A stretch of 64,000 bases of DNA from G963664585 sp963664585. Its GTDB lineage: Bacteria; Bacillota; Clostridia; Oscillospirales; Ruminococcaceae. The translations under genes and the position numbers were made by a program. Positions 16,841 through 25,117 of the stretch are shown here, piece by piece. Position 1 is the first letter of the stretch. Each line of letters opens with the position of its first letter. Where the stretch lies: NCBI GenBank assembly GCA_963664585.2, contig CAXXEO010000014.1:124001-188000 (forward strand). Reading direction: 5' to 3'. Below the pieces are notes generated by a model. The model saw nothing but the letters and a program-made list of their open reading frames with translations, made no database searches and was not told the DNA's origin.

Positions 16841-19104
16841 GGGGCTTCGGAATCACTTATCTGGGATGGGACTTGAACCTCGATCTTAAAATAGCCATAA
16901 AAGAATACTATCCAACCGGATTCGTCACCCGTGAAAATACCGTAACGGCAACGGTAACACCGTATACGGGCGAGAAAACTGAATTTTTCACCGAAGGACG
17001 TGATAAATTCGTTAATGAGGCCAAAAGCCTTGCGAAGTTTTATACCCTTCCGGGAATCGTTTCGGTGAAAGACTTTTTTCTTGAAAACGGTACGGCATAT
17101 ATTGTCATGGAATTTGTCGAAGGAGAAACGCTTAAGCAGCGTCTTCTGCAATCCGGGGGCAAACTTCCTGCGGCCCAAGTGCTTGAAATGATGAAGCCGT
17201 TGATGCGTTCTCTGGAGGAAATCCATAAAGCAGGGATCATTCACCGTGACATCAGTCCGGACAACCTTATGATTACCAAAGAGGGAAATGTAAAACTTCT
17301 TGACTTTGGAGCGGCACGTGATTTTGAGGACAGTGGTAACAAAAGCCTTTCTGTGATGCTCAAGCCGGGTTATGCACCGGAAGAACAGTATCGAAGCCGC
17401 GGCAAGCAGGGGCCTTGGACAGATGTCTATGCTTTGTGTGCGACAATCTACCGGGCCATCGCAGGGGTTACACCGGATGAATCTATCGAGCGCATGCAAA
17501 ACGACCAGGTAAAAACACCGTTTCAATTGGGTATTTCAATCGCGTCGCACGAGGAGACCGCCCTGTTTAAAGGAATGGCGGTAATGCAAAAGGATCGTTA
17601 CCAGAACATTGCAGAGCTTTATAAGGCGCTGTATTTTGAGCCTGTCACAGCGAGCGTACCAGGCGTTACGGTTCCGATATTGCCGCATTCTGACCCCGAC
17701 CCCGCATCCGTAACACGTCCTGTTTCTGCACCGAAAGCCATTCAAAACCCAGACTGGAATTTGTCGTCGGCGCTCCCCCCTGAATCCGGGCAAAACGCCG
17801 ATATAAAAGCACAATCATGGCATTCTTTTTTTGATGACAGAAAACATATCGGTGCAATTTGTGTGGCTTGCGTAATCATTTTGGCGGCTATCGTGCATAA
17901 TACTTCAAAGCAAACAGGGGCTTCTTTGAATAGCTCAGTTTATATTCCGGGCGGAAATAAAGTTACATCGTCGGCTTCATCGGCGGCAGGTTCCGAAAGC
18001 GCAGGAATCAATAAAGACATGAAAGCCGATCTGACCATATCCATCAGCAATAGCATCTTCGATAAACAAATTCTCCCCGAACAGCTTAAAAAAATATACC
18101 CCAATGTGGCCGTAAAAGTCAACAGTATAACGGAAGAAGCTGCTGGGCCCGGGGATATTCTCGCACACCTGGCTGAAAACAAGTTTGCGAGTAATGTTCA
18201 GTATATCGAGCAAGCCATTTCTGTAGGGAATGGGCCAGATATATTTTTAGTTAAATTACAAACCGATTTTAATGAGGCGTCTCTTGCCACATTGGTAAAA
18301 GGCAAATATATTATTGATCTTTCCGATCTGAAAATATGGGGGAGTTTTAATCAGAAAGAATGCGATAAATTTGCGTACGAGGACAGGGTTTACGCAGTAC
18401 CAAACACTTCAATGGACGGCTATGCGTATGTAATCTCCTCAAGCTCTAAAAATCCAGAACTGTGCAAGCAGATTTTAAGCGCCTTGTATGATTCAAAATC
18501 CTCGCTGTGTCAAGCCAGACAGGATGATTTTAAAACCCAGAGCACCGTTTCCAAGGGGGTATCACAAAACAATGAAAACAGTGCATCCACTGCATCCTCC
18601 GGCAAAAGTCAGGCCACATCATCGGCTAAAAACCCTGCTTCCAGTCAAGAAAGTAAAATTGAATATGGATCTGTTGAGTTCGAAGTCAATGGGGTTAAGC
18701 ATACCTTATATGCGCTTATGCCGGCGGAATACGAGAATCAATATTGGTATGTTGCGTTTTTCCCAAGGGATTGCAACAACATTCTGGATGCCGAATCGCT
18801 TTCTTTTAGCTTGCCCCAGAATATTGCCGGCGGCGATATTCTGACGGACACCTTTAATTCCGGTAACAACTACCCCCTCGTATATGAAAGCGGCACTTCA
18901 AACCAATGCTATATGTTCCCGTTCAATCCGCAAGGCCTTGAAACTTTAATCAAATCCACTTGTTTGGTTTCTGTAGACCGCTGGGAGGGGTCAGGCGGGA
19001 TATGCAAGGGAACATTTGAAGGACAGCTTACTTTGACAAACAAAGATGTAATCTCTTTCACAAACGGTAAATTTGAGTTTAAAATTAAAGCCAATAATTT
19101 GTAG
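16663..19104 (+). CDS. Membrane Ser/Thr protein kinase with zinc ribbon and solute-binding-like ectodomain
   Basis: The start is GTG 16663 (AGGAGG 10 nt upstream), giving 813 residues; a longer frame from 16609 has no ribosome-binding site. Order: zinc ribbon (Cys 11, 14, 24, 27: CMGCM...CPYCG); Hanks-type kinase, about 50-320, with GEGGFGITY, IAIKEYY (Lys), HRDISPDN (catalytic loop), LLDFGAAR and GYAPEEQY; membrane helix near 394-413 (GAICVACVIILAAIV). Outside lies a stretch, about 453-612, resembling a degenerate family-1 solute-binding domain (ISNSIFDKQILPEQLKKIYP, VYAVPNTSMDGYAYVI), then a beta-rich end domain. It phosphorylates Ser/Thr and probably supplies the phosphothreonines read by the FHA proteins downstream. 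The ectodomain may sense a ligand (inference). Confidence 0.93.
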   Translation: MTNSSYIEHLCMGCMREKDNDDPCPYCGLQEQSYLVAPHHLPLRSILNGKYLAGKVLGEGGFGITYLGWDLNLDLKIAIKEYYPTGFVTRENTVTATVTPYTGEKTEFFTEGRDKFVNEAKSLAKFYTLPGIVSVKDFFLENGTAYIVMEFVEGETLKQRLLQSGGKLPAAQVLEMMKPLMRSLEEIHKAGIIHRDISPDNLMITKEGNVKLLDFGAARDFEDSGNKSLSVMLKPGYAPEEQYRSRGKQGPWTDVYALCATIYRAIAGVTPDESIERMQNDQVKTPFQLGISIASHEETALFKGMAVMQKDRYQNIAELYKALYFEPVTASVPGVTVPILPHSDPDPASVTRPVSAPKAIQNPDWNLSSALPPESGQNADIKAQSWHSFFDDRKHIGAICVACVIILAAIVHNTSKQTGASLNSSVYIPGGNKVTSSASSAAGSESAGINKDMKADLTISISNSIFDKQILPEQLKKIYPNVAVKVNSITEEAAGPGDILAHLAENKFASNVQYIEQAISVGNGPDIFLVKLQTDFNEASLATLVKGKYIIDLSDLKIWGSFNQKECDKFAYEDRVYAVPNTSMDGYAYVISSSSKNPELCKQILSALYDSKSSLCQARQDDFKTQSTVSKGVSQNNENSASTASSGKSQATSSAKNPASSQESKIEYGSVEFEVNGVKHTLYALMPAEYENQYWYVAFFPRDCNNILDAESLSFSLPQNIAGGDILTDTFNSGNNYPLVYESGTSNQCYMFPFNPQGLETLIKSTCLVSVDRWEGSGGICKGTFEGQLTLTNKDVISFTNGKFEFKIKANNL

Positions 19105-19210
19105 TATAGTTGATTAACTTGAAAACAAGCTTGTGATTTCTCCCCCCTCCTTCGGCGGGGGGAGAAAATAATGTTTTAACTATAGCCAGTTTTTAAGTTA
19201 ATTGACTATA
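19105..19210 (-). repeat. Hairpin repeat A (reverse arms, flipped loop)
   Basis: It begins on the base after the kinase TAG stop. The arms are in reverse orientation, but the loop reads TTC on the plus strand, opposite to most reverse copies. It separates the kinase from the FHA gene cluster. Confidence 0.92.
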
Positions 19211-19252
19211 TTAGGTTAAATTTGCCATTATAAATCTTAGGAGGAAATCACT

Positions 19253-19855
19253 ATGGAAATGAAGCAATGCCCAAACGGGCACTTTTACGATCAGTCAAAA
19301 ACACGCGAGTGCCCCTATTGCAACAGTGCCTCTGCAAATGTGAATGTTACACGCCCCATACGGCAGAGCCCCGGCGCTGGTATAAGTGCATCCGGCGATA
19401 TCGGTGCCACCGTACCCGCAAATCAGCCCGGGTTTATTGATCATACGCGGCCTGCGTCTAAAGCACAGGCCAATGATTCTGAACGAACGGCAGTGGTGAT
19501 CAAAAAAGATCTTGGGATCGACCCTGTGGTTGGTTGGCTTGTGTGTGTGGATGGAAAAGGAAAAGGGCGCGATTACCGTATGCATTCCGACAACAACTAT
19601 ATTGGGCGAAGTGAGAATATGGATATCTGCATGCGCGGCGACGATACGATCTCTCGCGAAAATCACGCGGTCATCAGCTATGATATGCGCGAAAATAACT
19701 ATTACTTTTCGCCTTGCGAAAGCAGGAACATCGTCCGCGTTAACGGTAAGGCTATCTTTTCCACCATACAGCTTTCCGCTTATGACAACATTGAATTAGG
19801 CAGCACCAAACTGATATTTCTTCCGCTGTGTGGGGAGGCATTCAGTTGGAAATAG
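19253..19855 (+). CDS. Zinc-ribbon FHA-domain protein
   Basis: A 200-residue soluble protein. The N-terminus MKQCPNGHFYDQSKTRECPY holds a Cys/His zinc ribbon, followed by a low-complexity linker and an FHA domain at about 100-190. Conserved FHA features are seen at YIGRSENMDICM (Gly-Arg), TISRENHAVISYD (Ser and His) and VNGKAIFST (Asn-Gly). FHA domains bind phosphothreonine peptides, so this is likely a cytosolic reader or adaptor for the kinase at 16663. GGAGGAAAT precedes the ATG. It is first in a tightly packed run of six genes and overlaps the phosphatase gene. Confidence 0.92.
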   Translation: MEMKQCPNGHFYDQSKTRECPYCNSASANVNVTRPIRQSPGAGISASGDIGATVPANQPGFIDHTRPASKAQANDSERTAVVIKKDLGIDPVVGWLVCVDGKGKGRDYRMHSDNNYIGRSENMDICMRGDDTISRENHAVISYDMRENNYYFSPCESRNIVRVNGKAIFSTIQLSAYDNIELGSTKLIFLPLCGEAFSWK

Positions 19856-20745
19856 TCATCCGATTTGTTATGTCACACCGGATTTTATTCATATGCTTTG
19901 GGGCGGCGTTTTTTACTTTGCTTGCGGCATTTATCGCATGGCGGCTTCAAAAACGTACGTTGAGGGCAAAAATAAATGCAAAAGTGATGACGGAGAATGC
20001 AGCTGTGATACATATCGGAAATGCCCAGAATATCGGTGCGCGGGAAAACCAACAGGACTCTTTTGGTATTTCAGACATTACAAACGAAAAACTGACTCGT
20101 GAAAAAGGGATCCTGGCTGTGATCGCCGACGGTATGGGCGGCCTTTCAAATGGCGCCCAAGTAAGTGCTCAGATTACTTCTTACATGCTCGACCTGTTTA
20201 TAAAAGCGGAATCGGATCCCGACAATTCCACACTGCTTTTGAATATGGTGCAAGGTGCAAACAAAGAAGTGATTCGATTAATCGGCAATCAACAAAGCGG
20301 TTCGACTGTGGTTGCCGTAACGGTAAAAGAGCATCTGCTGCATTTTATATCTGTAGGTGACAGCCGCATTTATCTTTTGCGAGGGGGAGCGCTTTTTCAA
20401 ATAAATCGTGAACATACCTACGCATCTGAGCTTGACGAAAAAGCAGCGCGCGGGGATATTACTTTTGACGAGGCAAAAAGCGACCCGCAGCGCGGTGCCT
20501 TAACCAGTTATATAGGCATGAATGAAATTACGCTGATTGACCGCAGTCTTCGTCCCATAAAGCTTCTTTCCGGGGACCGCATCCTGCTGATGACGGATGG
20601 CGTGTTTGGTACAATTTCGGAGGAAGAAATTCTATCCGCCGCTGGACTCAGTGCTTATGAAGCAGCAGCACAGCTCGAAGCTCTCGTGATGGCAAAAAAG
20701 AAGCCGGACCAGGATAATTTTACGATCATTATCCTGGAATGCTGA
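19846..20745 (+). CDS. PP2C-family Ser/Thr phosphatase, membrane-anchored
   Basis: The start is most likely TTG 19846 (GGGGAGG 7 nt upstream), overlapping the FHA gene by 10 nt. One N-terminal membrane helix (HRILFICFGAAFFTLLAAF) precedes a PP2C domain with the metal-binding motifs RENQQD, VIADGMGG, SVGDSRIY, LMTDG and DQDNFTI. The usual NED is replaced by NQQD but the Asp is kept. It would remove phosphate from the kinase or its targets and acts at the inner face of the membrane. Confidence 0.93.
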   Translation: MEIVIRFVMSHRILFICFGAAFFTLLAAFIAWRLQKRTLRAKINAKVMTENAAVIHIGNAQNIGARENQQDSFGISDITNEKLTREKGILAVIADGMGGLSNGAQVSAQITSYMLDLFIKAESDPDNSTLLLNMVQGANKEVIRLIGNQQSGSTVVAVTVKEHLLHFISVGDSRIYLLRGGALFQINREHTYASELDEKAARGDITFDEAKSDPQRGALTSYIGMNEITLIDRSLRPIKLLSGDRILLMTDGVFGTISEEEILSAAGLSAYEAAAQLEALVMAKKKPDQDNFTIIILEC

Positions 20746-20764
20746 TAACAAGAAGTTGATTGAT

Positions 20765-22012
20765 ATGAAAAAGACAATCCGTCGTTTTATAGCCGTGAGT
20801 ATCCTTCTGATAGGTTTTTTTACACTGCCGGTTTCCGCCGGGCAAATAACGCCGCCTGAAAACGGGATGGTATTGGTCGCGTGCCAGTCGGGCGATGACG
20901 TTTTTATTGGAGTTGCTTTTGCCGTAAGCGGCAATGAAAACGGCGCGACAGTATTTCTTTCAAACTATCAAATTGCGGCAAAGAAGCCTGAAAAAGTTTT
21001 GATTTTACTTGATTCTTTAGATGCGGATCACGCGATAAGCGCAACGGTTACCAATTCTGACGCTACGCTTGGCTTTGCGGAAATTACCGCTTCAAAGCCC
21101 ATTGCGCAGCGCAGCCCGGTGTCACTTGGAAGGGTGGAAACTCTTTCGAAGGGTCAGACTGTTTTCGCGCTGGGTTTTCCAAAAGTAAGTGCTAATGGTT
21201 CTTACACCGTTAAAGATGTAACTGCCTCACAGGGGAAAGTGATAAATTCCACATACGCGGTGGGAAAAGACCTAAACGTGTTGCTTACAAGTTGTACGAT
21301 CGACCAGACCAATTCAGGGGGGCCATTGGTTACAGAGGACGGCGTTGTCGTGGGCATCAGTTTAGGGCAATCACCGCAAAAGGACGGCAGTGTCGCACTG
21401 CCGATGGACTATCTGCTGAAAAACAATGGTAAGGCAACTGCTGCGGGCACCTCAGGGGAAGAGTCTGATGCCGGTTCATTATTTGATTATCGGCTATTGG
21501 CCGGAGTGGCTGTGCTGGGACTTGGGGCGGCATACCTGTTTCGTAAAAATGCAACAGGTCAAAAAGCTTCATCTGCATTTCATGCTTCTTCCAACATGGT
21601 TGTAAACGAAAGCACATCGGCTATAGCGCCAATCGAAGTCACCCGGCCTATTGTATCATTATCTTCGTCGACGAGTCAGATACAACAAGGTTCTACGCCT
21701 CAGATAACAGGCACAGCCGGCTTTTTTAACGGTGACAGTATCCCAATCCGAAATAAAGTTATCATTGGCAGGGACCCCAATCAATGCAATCTGGTTTTCC
21801 CTCCCATAACCGAAGGTGTTAGCTCTCTTCATTGCGAACTTCAGAATGTCTCAGGCCATTTGGAACTTATTGACCGGGGTTCAACCTACGGGACATTTCT
21901 TGGTAATGGTACAAAGCTTGAGGTAAACCGCCCTTACACACTTTCCGGCGGTGACAGCTTTTACTTAGGCGCGGCTGAAAACAGATTTATGATTGGAGAA
22001 GAATTGTTATGA
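20765..22012 (+). CDS. Secreted/membrane trypsin-like (likely inactive) protein with C-terminal FHA
   Basis: A signal peptide (KKTIRRFIAVSILLIGFF) leads to a trypsin-like domain (about 30-215), a membrane helix (about 240-258, LLAGVAVLGLGAAYLF) and an FHA domain (about 320-412: IIGRDPNQCNLVF, GVSSLHCEL, DRGSTYGTFLGNG). The catalytic Ser region is kept (TNSGGPLV). Where proteases have TNxH, this protein has LSNYQIA, so the His is replaced by Gln, and no clear Asp follows. It is therefore probably a binding module. The FHA would be cytosolic and the trypsin-like part outside, linking outside binding to phosphothreonine reading. ATG 20765 is preferred to TTG 20756 because AGAAG lies 9 nt upstream of it. 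Confidence 0.88.
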   Translation: MKKTIRRFIAVSILLIGFFTLPVSAGQITPPENGMVLVACQSGDDVFIGVAFAVSGNENGATVFLSNYQIAAKKPEKVLILLDSLDADHAISATVTNSDATLGFAEITASKPIAQRSPVSLGRVETLSKGQTVFALGFPKVSANGSYTVKDVTASQGKVINSTYAVGKDLNVLLTSCTIDQTNSGGPLVTEDGVVVGISLGQSPQKDGSVALPMDYLLKNNGKATAAGTSGEESDAGSLFDYRLLAGVAVLGLGAAYLFRKNATGQKASSAFHASSNMVVNESTSAIAPIEVTRPIVSLSSSTSQIQQGSTPQITGTAGFFNGDSIPIRNKVIIGRDPNQCNLVFPPITEGVSSLHCELQNVSGHLELIDRGSTYGTFLGNGTKLEVNRPYTLSGGDSFYLGAAENRFMIGEELL

Positions 22013-23301
22013 GCCAACAATTTGGTGGGAACACGGTATTCTATCAAAAGGCGGCAAATTCCACGTTAACTTTGCGGGATGTGTTTTCCGATGTCTTTAA
22101 AAAACATAATAAGCAGGATGGCGAACGACTGTTTATCGCAGGCACCTCAACCAGTACGCCAAACGAGAGTGAGATGCTGTGCGAATGGAAAAAGCCATGG
22201 GTATTTTTTCGCGTTTTAGTGGTTGGCTTCGGCCTTCTGCTTCTACTTAAAATTATGACGGCAATGGGCTTTTCGCAGTATGCTTACATCCCGGACATTA
22301 TCATACAAGCGGCCATTATTCCTGTAGCGGTTCTCTTATTCTACTGGGAGATGAATATCCCACGGAATATCCCAATCTATGATGTTATTCTCATTCTGCT
22401 GGTCGGCGGAGCTTTGTCGATGATTTTATCCGGTGTCCTGATTTCTATGTTTATGTCCCAGCATACACCCGCGCAGTTTTACGCTTTTGTTGAAGAGCCG
22501 GGTAAACTTGCGGCAGCCTGTATTTTTCTTAGAAAGCCGAAATACCGCTATACCCTTAACGGTGTCTTGATAGGCGGTGCGGTAGGATGCGGATTTGCCG
22601 TAACTGAAACCATTGGGTATTACTTGATGAATGGAGGCCATACGCTGATTATCAGAGGCCTTTTATCGCCCGGTGGACATGTGCTGTATGCGGCACTCTA
22701 TACGGGAATTCTGGCGGGAATCAAAGGTACGGAAAGACTTCAGATCAAACATTTTCTGGATCCAAACTTTTTGATGTTTTTTGGAGCATCCATAGGGCTG
22801 CATTATGTGCATAATTTGGATTTTAGTATACTGCCAATTCCTTACTTTGGGGATGCTAAATTTATGCTCACCATGGCAATCGGCTGGTTTATTCTTATGG
22901 TTGTATTAAAAAAAGGGATTGAAGAGGTTTTGGCTATAGCAAATTCGTCAGTGGCTTACCCTTTGACAAATGCCGCGGCGCCATCACATGCGCCTATGCT
23001 GTATGGCATTTCAGGAGAATATGCGGGAAAGTCAGTGCCGCTATCCTCTGGGAAAATTGTGTTGGGCAGGGACAACACAGTATGCAATATCCTGTTTCCC
23101 ATAAGTACAGCCGGTATAAGCCGTCAACACTGTACGCTGACCTTTGACGGTAGTAAAGTCTGGCTTTGCGATAATCACTCAAGCAATGGGACATTTTTGG
23201 AAAACGGACAGAAACTAACCACGGGCTCTGTGATAGAGTTGCAAGTCGGGCAGAGATTCTACCTTGCCAGTACCATCACAATGTTTGAGTTAAGGCAATA
23301 G
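22009..23301 (+). CDS. PrsW-like intramembrane metalloprotease fused to FHA
   Basis: A 430-residue protein. Several membrane helices span about 65-310 and include the PrsW glutamates (FVEEPGKLAAA), a second motif (GFAVTETIGYY) and the His motif (SPGGHVLYAALY); together these are the proposed metal ligands of the PrsW family. The C-terminal FHA (about 335-428) has VLGRDNTVCNILF, GISRQHCTL and NHSSNGTFLENG. PrsW proteins cleave membrane-bound anti-sigma factors. Here substrate choice or activity may be tied to kinase-dependent phosphorylation through the FHA (inference). It overlaps the upstream gene by 4 nt (ATGA). Confidence 0.9.
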   Translation: MSQQFGGNTVFYQKAANSTLTLRDVFSDVFKKHNKQDGERLFIAGTSTSTPNESEMLCEWKKPWVFFRVLVVGFGLLLLLKIMTAMGFSQYAYIPDIIIQAAIIPVAVLLFYWEMNIPRNIPIYDVILILLVGGALSMILSGVLISMFMSQHTPAQFYAFVEEPGKLAAACIFLRKPKYRYTLNGVLIGGAVGCGFAVTETIGYYLMNGGHTLIIRGLLSPGGHVLYAALYTGILAGIKGTERLQIKHFLDPNFLMFFGASIGLHYVHNLDFSILPIPYFGDAKFMLTMAIGWFILMVVLKKGIEEVLAIANSSVAYPLTNAAAPSHAPMLYGISGEYAGKSVPLSSGKIVLGRDNTVCNILFPISTAGISRQHCTLTFDGSKVWLCDNHSSNGTFLENGQKLTTGSVIELQVGQRFYLASTITMFELRQ

Positions 23302-23322
23302 GAACTAAGGAGAATAGAAACG

Positions 23323-24150
23323 ATGGGCAGCATGCCGTTGAAAGAAGAAACGCAGCATACTTTGCCCCCTCTTATTCGCAGGGCAGGGTTTTGGCGCAGA
23401 ATGGCCGCATCCATTCTGGATTTTGTACCCCCGGTTATCATACAATGGATGTTTCTGTATTTGGGCTTTCCTAAAAGCAAAATGTTTCTGTCACTTTTTT
23501 TTCTCTGCTTAGCATATGAAACTGTTTTTGAGGTTTGTTCTGTACAGGCAACACCCGCTAAAGTACTGTTTGGTCTGCACCTCACCAACTCTTACGGAAA
23601 AAGCTTAACGGCCCTTCAGGTTTTGATCAGAAATACGATAAAGTATCTGTTCATTTTGCCCGGTCTCTTTTTTTCATGGGGATATATGGTTCCCTTTTTG
23701 CTGTTGGATAATCTTTTCGTTTTTGGTCGAACCATGCAGCCACTGCATGACAAAGCCGCAAAAGCAATTGTAACTGATAATGTGATCATATTTCGGTTAA
23801 AACCAAGCGATACGTATGCGTGGCCGCCACTCAATACGGCGGGAATACAATGCGTTTCAGGTTATTATGCAGGCAAGTTTTTTCCACTTTTAGAATCAAA
23901 AATCGTGATGGGACGCAGTGTGCAAAACTGTAATATAGTATTTCCTGATCGTACAAGAGGGGTGAGTGCTATACATTGCGAACTCATGTGGGATAAAAGC
24001 AGTCAAAGTATTGTGCTTCGCGATTTAGGATCAACGTATGGTACCGTTTTGGATCACGGGACAAGAATTAAAGATGGACAAATGGCAGTACTTAGAGCAG
24101 AACACGGCTTTACGATTGGTGAGGATAATCGGTTTATTGTTAAAATGTAA
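23323..24150 (+). CDS. RDD-family membrane protein fused to FHA
   Basis: A 275-residue protein. The RDD-type membrane domain (RRAGFWRRMAASILD in the first helix, ATPAKVLFGLHLTNSYG, LHDKAAKAIVTDNV) covers about 15-155. An FHA domain follows (about 180-272: IVMGRSVQNCNIVF, GVSAIHCELMW, DLGSTYGTVLDHG). RDD proteins are poorly understood and some transport ions. This is the third membrane protein in a row with a C-terminal FHA. GGAG lies upstream of ATG 23323. Confidence 0.9.
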   Translation: MGSMPLKEETQHTLPPLIRRAGFWRRMAASILDFVPPVIIQWMFLYLGFPKSKMFLSLFFLCLAYETVFEVCSVQATPAKVLFGLHLTNSYGKSLTALQVLIRNTIKYLFILPGLFFSWGYMVPFLLLDNLFVFGRTMQPLHDKAAKAIVTDNVIIFRLKPSDTYAWPPLNTAGIQCVSGYYAGKFFPLLESKIVMGRSVQNCNIVFPDRTRGVSAIHCELMWDKSSQSIVLRDLGSTYGTVLDHGTRIKDGQMAVLRAEHGFTIGEDNRFIVKM

Positions 24151-24170
24151 CACTTTGTAAGGGAGCACAA

Positions 24171-24896
24171 ATGAGCTTTTTAACTGCGAATCACTCTTCT
24201 AAGGGAGGAAGAGAACTTAACGAAGATACAGTATATGCTGCTCAAACTGAAGGGGCTTTCATTGCCCTTGTGGCCGACGGCTTGGGGATGCATGGAGGCG
24301 GAGATATTGCCTCCAGAACTGCCGTACAGACATTATCTCAGTGCTTTCTTAAAAAGCCCAGCTTAGATGTAAAAGAAATCAGCTGCTATTTTGAGGAGGC
24401 CAACAGAGCCATCCTTATACAGCAGACCGCTTCATGTCAAATGAAAAGCACGATTGCCGCACTGCTTTTTTATCAAAAGCAATTTTTATTTGCACATCTG
24501 GGCGATTCAAGATTATACTACTTTCGCAATGGGAGAATTGTTTTTCAAACTATAGACCACAGCGTATCGCAGATGGCAGTACTTGCCGGCGAAATCAATG
24601 CTTCTCAAATCCGGTTTCACGAAGACAGAAACCGTGTACTGCGTGCTCTTGGCAATGAAGAACAAAAATGCCCGGATTTTTTTGCACCTGCGGATCCAGT
24701 CCGCGATGGCGACGCTTTTTTGTTATGCACGGATGGTTTCTGGGAGTTCGTTTTAGAAAGTGAAATGGAATTGGATTTAGCCAAATCGGATATCCCTGAG
24801 CAATGGTTGTCATTTTTGTTAGCCCGTATCGGAAAACGCATTAACGGAAAAAACGATAATATTTCTGTCATAGCCGTAATCTATCATGAACACTAA
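24171..24896 (+). CDS. PP2C-family Ser/Thr phosphatase, soluble
   Basis: A 241-residue PP2C without a membrane helix. Motifs: GGRELNED, LVADGLGMHGGG, LGDSRLYY, LCTDGFWE and KNDNISVI, covering the metal-binding Asp residues. It is the second phosphatase of the island and closest to the form used with FHA/kinase pairs in other bacteria. AAGGGAG precedes ATG 24171. A hairpin repeat A follows the gene and separates it from the VWA-FHA gene. Confidence 0.93.
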   Translation: MSFLTANHSSKGGRELNEDTVYAAQTEGAFIALVADGLGMHGGGDIASRTAVQTLSQCFLKKPSLDVKEISCYFEEANRAILIQQTASCQMKSTIAALLFYQKQFLFAHLGDSRLYYFRNGRIVFQTIDHSVSQMAVLAGEINASQIRFHEDRNRVLRALGNEEQKCPDFFAPADPVRDGDAFLLCTDGFWEFVLESEMELDLAKSDIPEQWLSFLLARIGKRINGKNDNISVIAVIYHEH

Positions 24897-24945
24897 AAAT
24901 GATTCAGAACAAAAATGAGATGACATTTAGCATGATTTTCTTAAT

Positions 24946-25053
24946 TATAGTCAATTAGCTTAAAAACTGACTATAGTTAAAACATTATTTTCTCCCCCCC
25001 GCCTTCGGCGGGGGGGAGAAATCACAAGCTTGTTTTCAAGTTAATCAACTATA
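24946..25053 (+). repeat. Hairpin repeat A
   Basis: Forward, TTC loop, extended C/G tract (CTCCCCCCCGCC...GGCGGGGGGGAG). Confidence 0.93.
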
Positions 25054-25117
25054 CGAGAAAAAACTACATTTTCAGATAAATGCACCGCCGCTGCATAACG
25101 GCAGAATGAGGTATGCA

